This document shows, one piece after another, positions 1 through 8,278 of a stretch of DNA of 13,476 nucleotides (position 1 is its first letter; the number at the start of each line of letters is the position of its first letter). The notes under the pieces are model-generated. The model searched no databases and was not told where the DNA came from. It saw only the letters and a list, made by a program, of their open reading frames with translations. The translations under genes and the position numbers were made by a program. This DNA is from Glomus cerebriforme. Its lineage: Eukaryota; Glomeromycota; Glomeromycetes; Glomerales; Glomeraceae. The stretch covers positions 83,523 to 96,998 of the forward strand of contig QKYT01000245.1 of assembly GCA_003550305.1 (NCBI GenBank), written 5' to 3'.

Positions 1-260
1 TTATCTTTTATAAAAAAATTCATTTCGCAAAAATCTTCGTTATAGTGAAAAAAAATTCGTTATAAAATGAATTCGTTACAAAGTGATTCATTTTTATATA
101 TGCAGTTCGTACATTTTCTTCGTTATANGTTATACAGCATTTAAATAGTAAAATTCNGTTTAACAAATTTTTTTTCACATGATAAACTATGTANNACAGA
201 GAAAATTCGTTGTATTAAATAATTCGTTACATTAAAATTCGTTATAAAGAGCGCCGACTG
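1..260. mobile_element. End of a pogo/Tigger-like Tc1/mariner element (cut by the window edge)
   Basis: Read inward from 260 on the minus strand, the sequence begins CAGTCGGCGCTCTTTATAAC and stands directly next to a TA dinucleotide (261-262). A CAGT-type terminus beside TA, followed by TATAACGAA motifs, is the layout known for Tigger/pogo-like members of the Tc1/mariner superfamily, which insert at TA. No transposase frame is visible in these 260 bases, so this may be the non-coding end of a long element or part of a short non-autonomous one; the other end lies outside the window. The break in the neighbouring repeat falls exactly at this TA, which supports the boundary. The subfamily is inferred from memory of family termini and not from a search. 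Confidence 0.6.
36..246. repeat. Subterminal TTCGTTATA repeat array
   Basis: Eight near-copies of TTCGTTATA (TATAACGAA when read from the element terminus) lie at 36-44, 56-64, 72-80 (TTCGTTACA), 106-112 (shortened), 119-127, 206-214 (TTCGTTGTA), 223-231 (TTCGTTACA) and 238-246. A ninth, at about 155-163, contains an N. Repeated short motifs just inside a transposon end are common transposase-binding sites in several families; that role is inference here. Copies are irregularly spaced, so this is not a simple tandem satellite. Confidence 0.7.
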
Positions 261-262
261 TA
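261..262. other. TA target dinucleotide at the transposon/repeat junction
   Basis: The TA between the CAGT terminus (ending at 260) and the repeat copy starting TTTGTCA at 263 corresponds to the TA at 1284-1285 in the more complete copy, which is also followed by TTTGTCA. It is therefore the expected duplicated TA target of a Tc1/mariner-type insertion. The matching TA on the far side lies beyond the window. Confidence 0.55.
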
Positions 263-502
263 TTTGTCATATGTTATTTATCACATATTTAATTTTGCCC
301 AAATTTTATAATGCTAGCCAAAATTTCTTATTTAAATCTTAAGTAACATTATATAATCCAATAAAAGCAATTGAAAAATTGAAATTTTGAATTGTACAAA
401 ATTTCTAAAAGATAATTTTATTGCAGATCATTTAATTCTAGTCAGAATTATAAATCACATGATATTGATGATGCATTACCATGGTGATAAGTTACAAAAT
501 CC
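263..502 (+). repeat. Truncated, decayed copy of the 350-bp inverted-repeat family
   Basis: It aligns with 1286-1536 in the same orientation, sharing blocks such as AATTTTGCCCAAATTTTATA, GCAGATCATTTAATTC and ACAAAATCC. It starts abruptly at the transposon junction and ends at the same base as the other copies (ACAAAATCC at 494-502). It also lacks about ten bases present near 1395-1405. Compared with the 1188-1538 copy, CG-containing motifs are changed by C-to-T or G-to-A: TCACGTGAC has become TCACATGAT, and GGCGATGCATCGCC has become TGATGATGCATTACC-like. This is the most decayed of the three long copies. It has no coding capacity. Confidence 0.8.
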
Positions 503-525
503 ATTTTTTTATATTATAAATTCAT

Positions 526-640
526 ATTAGAGTTTGAAATATTAGAGTTTAAAATTATAGAGTTTGAAATTATAGAATCAGAATTTATGTTAAAGTTTAA
601 AATATTAGAGTTTGAAATTATAGAGTCAAAGTTTACTGAA
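526..640. repeat. Short tandem repeat, unit about 15-16 bp (ATTAGAGTTTGAAAT)
   Basis: Roughly seven imperfect head-to-tail copies of a unit like ATTAGAGTTTGAAAT run from 526 to about 640, with variants ATAGAGTTTGAAATT, ATAGAATCAGAATTT and ATGTTAAAGTTTAAAAT. The variation between units suggests an old minisatellite. No open reading frame or RNA gene is associated with it. Confidence 0.75.
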
Positions 641-797
641 TATTTCTTTTTGATGTTTTGAGATTTAACCATCTTGATAAAAAAGATTATTTAATATATT
701 CAAAAAATTTAATAAATTACATTTTTTTAAGTATAATTTAGAATGCATAAACATTGTGAAACTAAATAAATATATAATAAAATAAATAATTTGAAAG

Positions 798-1180
798 TTA
801 TTACTATTATAAAAAATGTAAATAACTCTATAAATATTAANTATACCTTTATGAAAATTGGGATTCAAGNAGTTTTAGATCTGCTAAACAACTTTTGATT
901 AATCAAGAAAGTCAATTTTCTTTGACCAAAGTACTATAAATATGCTCTGAAGTTATAAAATAAAATAAATATAAAATTTGTAAATTAGTACTGTTATGAA
1001 AAATGTGAATAACTTTATAAATATTAATTATATCTTCATAAAAATTGAAATCTTAGCAGTTTTGAACTGTTAAACAACTTTCAATTAATAAAGAAAGTTA
1101 ATTTACTTTATTCAAAATGGTAAATAAAAGTTCAAAAATTAGTACTATTATAAAAAATGTGATTTTTCTCTATGAATATT
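798..1180. repeat. Two-and-a-bit direct repeat of a roughly 130-bp unit
   Basis: A segment starting TTATTACTATTATAAAAAATG at 798 and running to about 930 is repeated at 985-1117 (TTAGTACTGTTATG...). The two share, in order, ATAACT.TATAAATATTAA, a GTTTT..A.CTG.TAAACAACTTT block and AAAGAAAGT.AATTT. A third, partial copy begins at 1139 and fades by about 1180, just before the inverted-repeat element. The offsets are 187 and 154 bp. Two unresolved bases (841 and 870) lie in the first copy. There is no sign of coding. Confidence 0.7.
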
Positions 1181-1187
1181 ATAGTTA

Positions 1188-1538
1188 ACTATATAATAAT
1201 TTGTCACCTCCCACGTCACACCGTAGTTTTCCATTTTTACTATTTATTCTAGAGACTTAGAATTTTTTCGGTATGATAAATACTATTTGTCACATATTAT
1301 TCATCACATATTTAATTTTGCCCAAATTTTATAATGCTGGCCAAAATATCCTTATTTGGATCTTAGGTAACGTTATACAATCCAAAAAAAAGCAATTTTA
1401 TTTCTCGAAAATTGAAATTTTGGGTTACGCAAGATTCCTAAAATGGCAATTTCATTGCAGATCATTTAATTCCGGCCGGAATTATAAATCACGTGACAGT
1501 GGCGATGCATCGCCATGGCGATAAATTACAAAATCCTT
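1188..1538 (+). repeat. Left arm of the inverted repeat
   Basis: This is the best-preserved copy of the family, keeping the most CG dinucleotides and intact palindromes. It contains the TA at 1284-1285 that matches the insertion point of the pogo-like element in the 263-502 copy. An 83-codon ATG-initiated frame at 1273-1524 exists only because this copy is GC-richer. The frame is not kept in the other copies and is not annotated as a gene. Confidence 0.8.
1467..1522. repeat. Cluster of four perfect palindromes
   Basis: Within 56 bp there are four perfect dyads: TAATTCCGGCCGGAATTA (1467-1484), TCACGTGA (1489-1496, an E-box of the CACGTG class), TGGCGATGCATCGCCA (1500-1515) and ATCGCCATGGCGAT (1509-1522, overlapping the previous one). 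The block is repeated in the right arm (about 1849-1906, partly eroded), in the copy at about 448-488 (eroded) and in part at 2187-2219. Such packing suggests paired binding sites for a dimeric protein or a cruciform-forming end. Function is inference. Confidence 0.75.
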
Positions 1539-1834
1539 AAATAAATATGTTTTGATATCAATCATATCAAATTTTGAAAATATTTAATTAAAAATTTTTT
1601 CTTAAAATAAAAAAAAATATAAAAAAACTTTTTATTTACAAATTTATATATATTAATAATATTTATAATATAATTAGTTAATATATTTATCAAAAATTCA
1701 AATAAAGTAAAAGAATTTCATATGTAATAACAATTATCACTAGTAATATTTAGCAAAATCCAATTAAATAAACTAAAATTTTAATTAATAAAAATATTTT
1801 TAAAAATCTAATAAATATTAAAATATATTAATAA
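1539..1834. other. A+T-rich spacer between the inverted arms
   Basis: This is nearly pure A/T sequence with long A runs and AATATT/TAATAA motifs. I see no gene, RNA signature or copy of any other repeat in the window. It may be the loop of a foldback element or ordinary flanking DNA between two facing insertions. Confidence 0.6.
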
Positions 1835-2186
1835 AAGGATTTTGTAATTTATCGCCATGACGATACATCGCCAATATCACGTGATTTATAATTCTGACCG
1901 GAATTAAATGATCTGCAACAAAATTGCCTTTTTAGAAATCTTGCGTAATCTAAAATTTCAATTTTTGAAAGAAATAAAATTGCCTTTTTTGGATTGTGTA
2001 ATGTTATTTAAGATCCAAATAAGGATATTTTGGCCAACGTTATAAAATTTGGGCAAAATTAAACATGTGATGAATAACATGTGACAAATAATATTTATTA
2101 TACCGAAAAAATTCTAAATCCCTAGAATAAATAGTAAAAATGAAAAACTATGGTGTGATGTAGGGAATGACAAATTATTATATAGT
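1835..2186 (-). repeat. Right arm of the inverted repeat
   Basis: It is the reverse complement of 1188-1538, starting AAGGATTTTGTAATTTATCG and ending TTATTATATAGT. Hand comparison with the left arm gives roughly thirty-odd transitions, about two transversions and a couple of small indels. Some CG sites survive only in this arm and others only in the left arm, so both arms have lost CG sites independently. Confidence 0.8.
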
Positions 2187-2219
2187 ATAAATCACGTGAG
2201 ATGGCGATGCATCGCCATT
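2187..2219 (+). repeat. Isolated E-box plus 18-bp palindrome cassette
   Basis: Immediately outside the right arm lies ATAAATCACGTGAGATGG and then a perfect 18-bp palindrome, ATGGCGATGCATCGCCAT (2201-2218). The same combination, TATAAATCACGTGA followed by TGGCGATGCATCGCCA, occurs inside the left arm at 1484-1515. Here it appears alone with intact CG sites, which suggests the tip of a further copy of the family abutting the element. Confidence 0.65.
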
Positions 2220-2872
2220 AATAAAAATATAAATAAAATATTTTCTTTAATACTTAAATTTTTTAATTTAGACTGATATTTTAATTTTAACCAAAATTAA
2301 AAAACTTTTAGCTAGAATTAGAAATGAAAAATTGGTAATTTAAAATTAATTAAACTAATTTAATTAATTTTAAATATATATTATATATATTGTATATATA
2401 AAAATAATATTAAATAAATAATATATCATAAAAAACTCTTTCTTCTTTTGTTCAATATTATAAATTTTGAAAAAAATATTTTTTATAAAGTTATAACAGA
2501 AATATATTATAACTAGAGTATTTTTATTTTAACAAGTTTTGTATTATAATAGTAAATTTAAGCTTAATATATAATTTAGGAGACTTCTATTAATAATATT
2601 AATACTTTATCTTACTCTTATTTTTTTATCCTTTACTTTTACAAAATGTTAAAGTTTTTTTCTTTTTAACATATTCCTAAAAATCTTTACTTCTTATATT
2701 TTAAGCTTTTAGCTAACTTATAAGTTCTAATTTCAAAATTAAAAACAACTCATATTTTTTCATGTTGATAACTCAAACATTATATTTTTCATTTCTTAAA
2801 ATATATTTTTCTTCTTAATTATTTTCAAAACTTATAGATATTAGCAAAAAAAAAAAATTTTTTTCTCTTTTT
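2220..2872. other. A+T-rich stretch without a recognisable gene
   Basis: Mostly A/T with TATA runs (about 2375-2425) and pyrimidine-rich patches on the plus strand after about 2580. No frame of useful length, tRNA-like B box or repeat shared with the rest of the window was seen. Confidence 0.5.
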
Positions 2873-3640
2873 GAATTACATAACAAAGCATACCAATTAG
2901 AATGGTTAGCATTACTTTTCCAATTTAAATGATTAACATTCTTAAAATGGATATATATTATCATTCTTATCAAATACAAATCACTTAATTGCATTTTTTC
3001 AGCTCTATGCAAATTATATATCTGCATATTCTCAATCCTTTCTGGTATTACAGAAATATGTATTCCTTCAAATTAATCTATCAGGTTTTAACTGCAAATA
3101 TCTTTATTCAAAATTATCTGTTGAAATACTTTAATGTCCTTCAATATTTAATAATAGCTTTCCTTTATTCACTTTTTGGACTTTTTGATAAGATATAAAG
3201 ATTCTTGATAAAGATGTTTTATTCTTCCATTTTTTTTTTTATTTTATTCAAGCTTTACAGATACCAATTACGGCTATAGATACAGTTCTTTTAGGTTTTT
3301 CTTTTAGAATATCCTGGATAATTTTAAAAACCTTAGAGTCTTTCTATTAAATCTGGTAGTTTTGAAGGTTAAATGCAGTTCTTCTTTAACTTATATATAA
3401 GAGATTGGAAGGAATACCTTTTGAATAGTTAGCTTAGTTACTATTAGTATATTAGACATGCATCTATATTAGGTTTATAATGTAGAATTTAGATAAGTTT
3501 TACTTGTTAGGTTTTATTTTTAGATAGTTGTGAGATCCATTAATAATATTTAGGTTAAATTAATTTTCTTTTATTATTTTATCATATATATACTAATTTT
3601 ATTTGCTAAATAAAGTTTGATTGCTATGATCATAAAAAAA
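2873..3640 (+). mobile_element. Possible 3' remnant of a degenerate retroelement
   Basis: Two weak clues. First, the plus-strand frame from 2873 reads ELHNKAYQLEWLALLFQFK before a stop and then stays open for about 45 more codons, which is protein-like for so A+T-rich a region. Secondly, the region ends in AATAAA (3609-3614), the tail GTTTGATTGCTATGATCAT and an A run (3634-3640) passing into TA repeats, as at the 3' end of a LINE-like copy or other retroposed transcript. Many stops lie between the two. I do not recognise a reverse transcriptase motif. This could equally be chance composition. Confidence 0.2.
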
Positions 3641-4321
3641 TATATATATATTAAATAAATAATTTATATTAAGATATCATAATATAAAAAATCTTTTTAA
3701 AAATTTTGTAATATTTTTATAAACTGATATATAATATAAACTTTTGTAATAGTTAAAAATTTATATAGTTAAAAAGTTATAATTTTAAACATTTATTTTT
3801 TAACTTAAAATATTTTTTTTAATTAAAATTATTTAAAGAAATCTTCATATAAAATTTAAAAAAGCTAGTAAATATCTAATTATTTCTAGTAAATATCCAA
3901 TATTTTTATTAGCTAATTTTTGATAAATTATTTAACCAATTTATTTGTTTTGCTAATTATATACAAATCCAGTAAAAATTAATCATAAAAGATTAAATTA
4001 TTTATAAATATATTTTTGAATTCTATTAAAAATATATAATTATAAAAAGACTACTTATATTAATATAATTTATATATTATAGTAATGAATTATAATATTT
4101 ATGTAATTAAAAAAGATTTTTAACTTTAGTTAGTTATAAAATAAGTACTTATAAAAAGATGTAATTATATAGAAAGTAATTTTTTTTTATTTTAACAATA
4201 AATTTTGATTAGTTAAAAAAATTCGTCTATTAACCCAAGTAGTAAGTGTAGTAAGTACCCGATCCTTGCTTACATTATTCGATTCTGGCAGCAATAATAT
4301 GATAATAATTTATGTATAATT
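3641..4321. other. A+T-rich stretch without a recognisable gene
   Basis: TATA and poly-A/T tracts, with short direct repeats such as AGTAAATATC.AAT at about 3867-3900. Around 4238-4275 there is a slightly GC-richer patch with GTAGTAAGTGTAGTAAGTACC and the complementary CTTAC at 4269-4273, giving a weak hairpin. Nothing here can be called a gene. Confidence 0.5.
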
Positions 4322-4371
4322 AATTCTGGCCAACATTATAAATTTTTAAGAATTGTTATTATATCACGTGA
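4322..4371 (-). repeat. Remote fragment of the inverted-repeat family
   Basis: ATTCTGGCCAACATTATAAA (from about 4323) matches ATTTTGGCCAACGTTATAAA in the right arm (about 2027-2046) in the same orientation. It is followed 20-odd bases later by TCACGTGA (4364-4371), another family hallmark, but at different spacing. This suggests a rearranged or older member of the same or a sister family. The match is short. Confidence 0.4.
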
Positions 4372-5944
4372 GGACGATTAAAAGCATTTTTCGGTAAGTA
4401 ATAATAATTAATAATCAAATAATTCTTGTTTTTGCTTGATTTGGAACAATATGATACAATATGATAATGATCAAATTTCTCATGTACAGTAAATCTTAAA
4501 AAGCTAATTCATAATATTACCTCATTGTTGAAAAAAGGATCTTTTTCTCCTTAATTCTATAATATTTTAAAATGAAAGATCTACAGAATACGCAGCTATC
4601 ATAAGTAAATTTGACATTCTCAACAATCGATTTTATCATAATATTGTTTTTTTTCACGCAAATTAATTTTTCAGTAAATAAAAAAAAACAAAACAAAACA
4701 AAACAATAAATGTTAATAAATATTGTTCGAATTTAACATACAATATTATGTACTAACTAAATGATTGATTGGATTATTCAATTATTAATTAACAATTATC
4801 CTTATTTTTATGCATAAGTAAATATGAAGCGGCTAAAATAAACAATGAAATTCATTTTCTCCACAGACGGGGAATAATTTTTTAGTACAGATAAGCAGCA
4901 GATTTTAGTCACATTTATCATTTTTACTCAGCGCTCACTCTGAGCTCTCCCCGAATTCTTTTGAGGTTTAGCTTTTAGAAAAAAAAATTTGTAATTAAAT
5001 AAATTGATAATCTCAAGAAAAATTAAAAATGACGCAATACATTGTAGATACGGTTCATTAAAAGTAGTATAGTGTACGTAGAATTTCTTTTTTTAATACT
5101 TAAATTTAGTAATTCTTTATAAAGCTACGGGTACTGTATGACTCGGAAATAAACATTTCGTTTAAAAAAAGATGGTTATTTTTTTTTTGTTGTATTTTGT
5201 GATATAATAATAATAAATTTCTTTAGTTGATTGTTAAAATGAAACAGGGATGAAACAAAAAGAAATTGAAATCCCAGGTATTTAACAGTTTATTTGTTTA
5301 TTTTAAAAATAAAAAAAATTCTATTAAAGACTTCTATTCTATATATTCTTTCTATCATAGAACATTTGATTTTAAACAAGCAATGATCTTCATTTTTCCC
5401 GTTAAAAAATACACGCATAAATCGCGCTTTTTTAGATTCTTTTTTGGAAGATTCTTTACGTTTGCATTTATTATATAACATTCATAAATAATTCTTGGCG
5501 AATTTCGAAACTAAACCCGATATTTCTTATACAATTTTTGATACACATTCCCACACTTTCACAAATTGAGATGATAATAAAAGTTATCAGGTGATCAGAT
5601 ATTTATTTGAACCGATTATATACTGTACAGTACATATCGGAAAAAAATCCTTTCCTTTAATAATATTATTCGATTTTCAATAATGGCTAAAAATATTAGT
5701 CAACATTTCAGAAATTCCTTTAAAAGAAGGCAAACAATTCATTATCTTATCATCACAATAACACAACTAATAAAGTTTTTGTTGGTTTGTTTTTCGTTAC
5801 ATAATGCGATCATAAGCTTTAATCCTTTTTCGGTTTATCAATGAAATTTTTTTTTTAAGCATATAATGTGCTGGCACAAAAAAACTAATATGTGGTGATA
5901 TTTCTATAGATATTTTCTACAAAAGAATTCTGAATTTTGATTTA
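4372..5944. other. Non-coding stretch with scattered weak features
   Basis: No gene is called. Small features are an AAAAC microsatellite (about 4687-4706), a CTCAG/CTGAG hairpin in a GC-richer patch near 4928-4945, and a 12-bp palindrome TACTGTACAGTA near 5620-5632. A minus-strand ATG frame of 63 codons at 5290-5481 is Lys/Phe-rich, has a stop just upstream and has no recognisable domain. A plus-strand frame overlapping it lacks an ATG. Neither is convincing. Confidence 0.5.
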
Positions 5945-6357
5945 TAAATATTTATTTACGTTTCAGAAAGAAAAAAAAAGGGTGTCATTTAATAGCTAAA
6001 TCACAAACGGTAGTGATAAAGTGTAAATCTTCGATGTAGAAATGTAGTAATCATATTATATATTATACAAGTTTTTTTTTAAAAAAAAGTAATCAACCGA
6101 GTTTTCTTTTAGCGGGAATTCGATGATATTGTTCTAGTCATTCTAAATGGATGAATGTCATGCACTGTACATGCATGAATTAAATAAATTTAATCTGCTG
6201 TGGATACCGGGAACCATAAATTTGAATATTTGTATGTTTTGACTGAGAATATCCTTTTGACTACAAGGAAATTCCATTAAGTGAGAATGATTTAAATAAT
6301 AGAATGTATGTGAAGAACAAAAAGATGATTAGTAATATCTTACAAAGACTTTGTTTT
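5945..6357 (+). repeat. Diverged tandem duplication, copy 1
   Basis: This copy carries an ordered series of blocks found again in the adjacent segment: TATTTACGTTTC, AAATCACAAACGGTAGTGAT, GTAGAAATGTAGTAAT, AATTCGATGATATTGTTCT, ATGCATGAATTAAATAAATT, CTGCTGTG, GAGAATATCCTTTTGACTAC and AGTGAGAATGATTT, then AGAATGTA and CTTACAAA near the end. No open frame is conserved between the two copies, so the duplicated unit is probably non-coding or a decayed gene. Confidence 0.75.
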
Positions 6358-6832
6358 GTAAATATTTACGTTTCGAAAAGAAAAAAAATTTTGTTGTCAT
6401 ATGACATAAGGATTATTTTTTAGAAAAGAATTCTATAGTATATTCTATCGTAATACTATTTATTTATTATTAAATCACAAACAGTAGTGATAAAATGTAT
6501 GTAGAAATGTAATAATTATATGATTTTTTGTGATTTATTTTTATAAAATAATAAAATGGAAAATTAAAAATTCGATGATAGTGTTCTGAGTAGAATGCCC
6601 ATGCATGTGTTAAATTTAATGGTCGGCAATAATGTTACATTGTTACAAGCTGCTGTGCCACATTAAGTATCGTAAATTTGATTGTATGGTTTAAAAAGAA
6701 TGAGAATATCCTTTTTAACTACAAAGAAAATTTCATTGAGTGAGAATGATTTTATTATTTAAATTATAGAATGTAAAAGAACAAAAAAAAAGAAAAAGAA
6801 GAGAAAAAATAATTTGTAATCTCTTACAAATC
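6358..6832 (+). repeat. Diverged tandem duplication, copy 2
   Basis: The blocks of copy 1 recur in the same order, for example AAATCACAAACAGTAGTGAT, GTAGAAATGTAATAAT, AATTCGATGATAGTGTTCT, GAGAATATCCTTTTTAACTAC and GAGTGAGAATGATTTT. An insertion of about 60 bp follows the first block (about 6385-6470), and the segment corresponding to copy 1 6062-6115 differs. Substitutions and indels are both frequent, so the duplication is much older than the inverted-repeat copies at the left. Confidence 0.75.
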
Positions 6833-7996
6833 GAAAAAAAAATCACGCCACGCTTGGAAACAGTAGTAACTACATTTAGTATAGAGACTTTACTTATTGT
6901 AGAGAAAGCTTGCAGCATTTTTGGGGCTGGGGGGGCTCTAAACGATGTAATCAATTTGACTCAACACCAACTCAGTGACATTTGACTCTGGACTTTTTAT
7001 TATTCCAACGCTTTTAAAATGGAAGTACAGAGTTCGGAAATAACAAGAAACATACAGACAATAAACACAATTGATAAGAGAATTTTTAATAAATTTATTT
7101 AACTTTTCTTGGTGGTTGAAACATATTGTCAATCATGTGGCTATATTACTCTACAGGTATTTTTATAAGATTGTGGCGTCTGAATGTTTCTTTTTAGATT
7201 AGTTCCTTCTTTATGTATTATTATTGGCTTGTCATAACAATGTTGATTCTCAGTTTCTCACATTATCTCGGTCGTAATACCTATGAGAATGCATTATTAA
7301 ATTTGAAATCTTAAATAAGATCATGAAAATTCATATATTCGCGTTTAAATATTTCAGTGATAATGGATGTAATAGAAATTTATTAAATTTCTTGCAAATA
7401 CGACGGTTCTCGACACTTCGTGCCGAATAATTATAAATATTCGGTGATTTTACATTAATGTTGTTCAAATTTAAAATAATATAAATTAATGGAGTATTGA
7501 TTCCGACGGTGTATTATTTCCGCGCCCACTTATCGTAATTTATTAAAACAACTCAAACTTGAAGATCTCGAAGGCTAAAATTATTAAATTTTGTTTGATT
7601 TTTTTCAATATATATTATATTTATTTATTTTTATTTTAATTCTAAAATGAGAACATAGAGCATCTTACGCCTTTATTTTTTTTTTTTAAAAAAAAAAAAA
7701 AAATTAATCAAGTAATGAAGAAAATCATATGAAATCATTATTATCTTCTTGGCATCCATTTATGTCTTTTTACAAAGAAAGAAAATTAAAGAATTCTCCT
7801 TTAACACGTAAAATAATTCTCTGAGTCAAAAATCTAAACTAAAACTAGACTTCTCGAAAAGTCTTCAAGAAAAATGAAACATGTTAAGTGGTACAAAATT
7901 AAAATCTATTTAGAAATCTTCTATTGAAATCTTTAAAAAAAAAACAAAAAACCAAATAATTTGTAAATTTCAAATTAAGAAAATAAAGATTTTAAA
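6833..7996. other. Non-coding stretch with no gene called
   Basis: A GC-richer patch at 6845-6965 is open on the plus strand for about 67 codons (its end reads GAGGALNDVINLTQHQLSDI), but it lacks an ATG and resembles no family I know. Two overlapping hairpins lie at 7410-7426 and 7423-7444. A T12-A16 tract lies at 7676-7703. Nothing else stands out. Confidence 0.45.
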
Positions 7997-8254
7997 TTAA
8001 ATCGATTCGATTGGAATATTTTTTATATTTTCTTTAGGAAAAAAGAATGAAATGAATGAAAGTCTGGTAAATTATGAAAAATTATTTTTATTCTTAAAAA
8101 AAATTACTTATAATTAATCTAATCATAATCCATTATACCTTTTGTCCATTCGGAGTTTGTAAATTGTTGGCGCTTCTGGCGCTTCGGAGATTATTTTCCG
8201 CTGGGACGGTTTAGGCAAGTTTTAAAAAAAAAAAAAAATAGCAGAGATTGGATT

Positions 8255-8278
8255 AAATAATAATAATAATAATAATAG
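8255..8278. repeat. AAT microsatellite
   Basis: About seven to eight AAT/TAA units in a row. Such tracts are common in this genome type and likely vary in length between strains. Confidence 0.9.

Larger units (their letters stand above)
1188..2186. mobile_element. Inverted-repeat (foldback/MITE-like) element with about 350-bp arms
   Basis: The left arm 1188-1538 and the right arm 1835-2186 are reverse complements of each other over their whole length, close to 90% identical by hand alignment. They surround a 296-bp A+T-rich spacer with no coding capacity. The outer ends begin ACTATATAATAATTTGTCA and the inner ends are ACAAAATCC. The structure could be one non-autonomous foldback element. Alternatively it could be two facing copies of a 350-bp unit, because the separate copy at 263-502 stops at exactly the same inner base. 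I found no clear target-site duplication. Superfamily unknown. Confidence 0.7.

Noticed and set aside
1273..1524. 83-codon ATG frame within the left arm of the inverted repeat
   Set aside because: The other copies of the repeat do not keep the frame; it is a by-product of the GC-richer repeat sequence.
5290..5481. 63-codon minus-strand ATG frame, Lys-rich start
   Set aside because: There is an in-frame stop just before the ATG, no domain, no clear splice sites, and an overlapping frame on the other strand. The length is within chance for this region.
6840..6965. Open plus-strand stretch with a protein-like end (GAGGALNDVINLTQHQLSDI)
   Set aside because: It has no ATG, no recognised homology and no clear acceptor site; the opposite strand is also open here.
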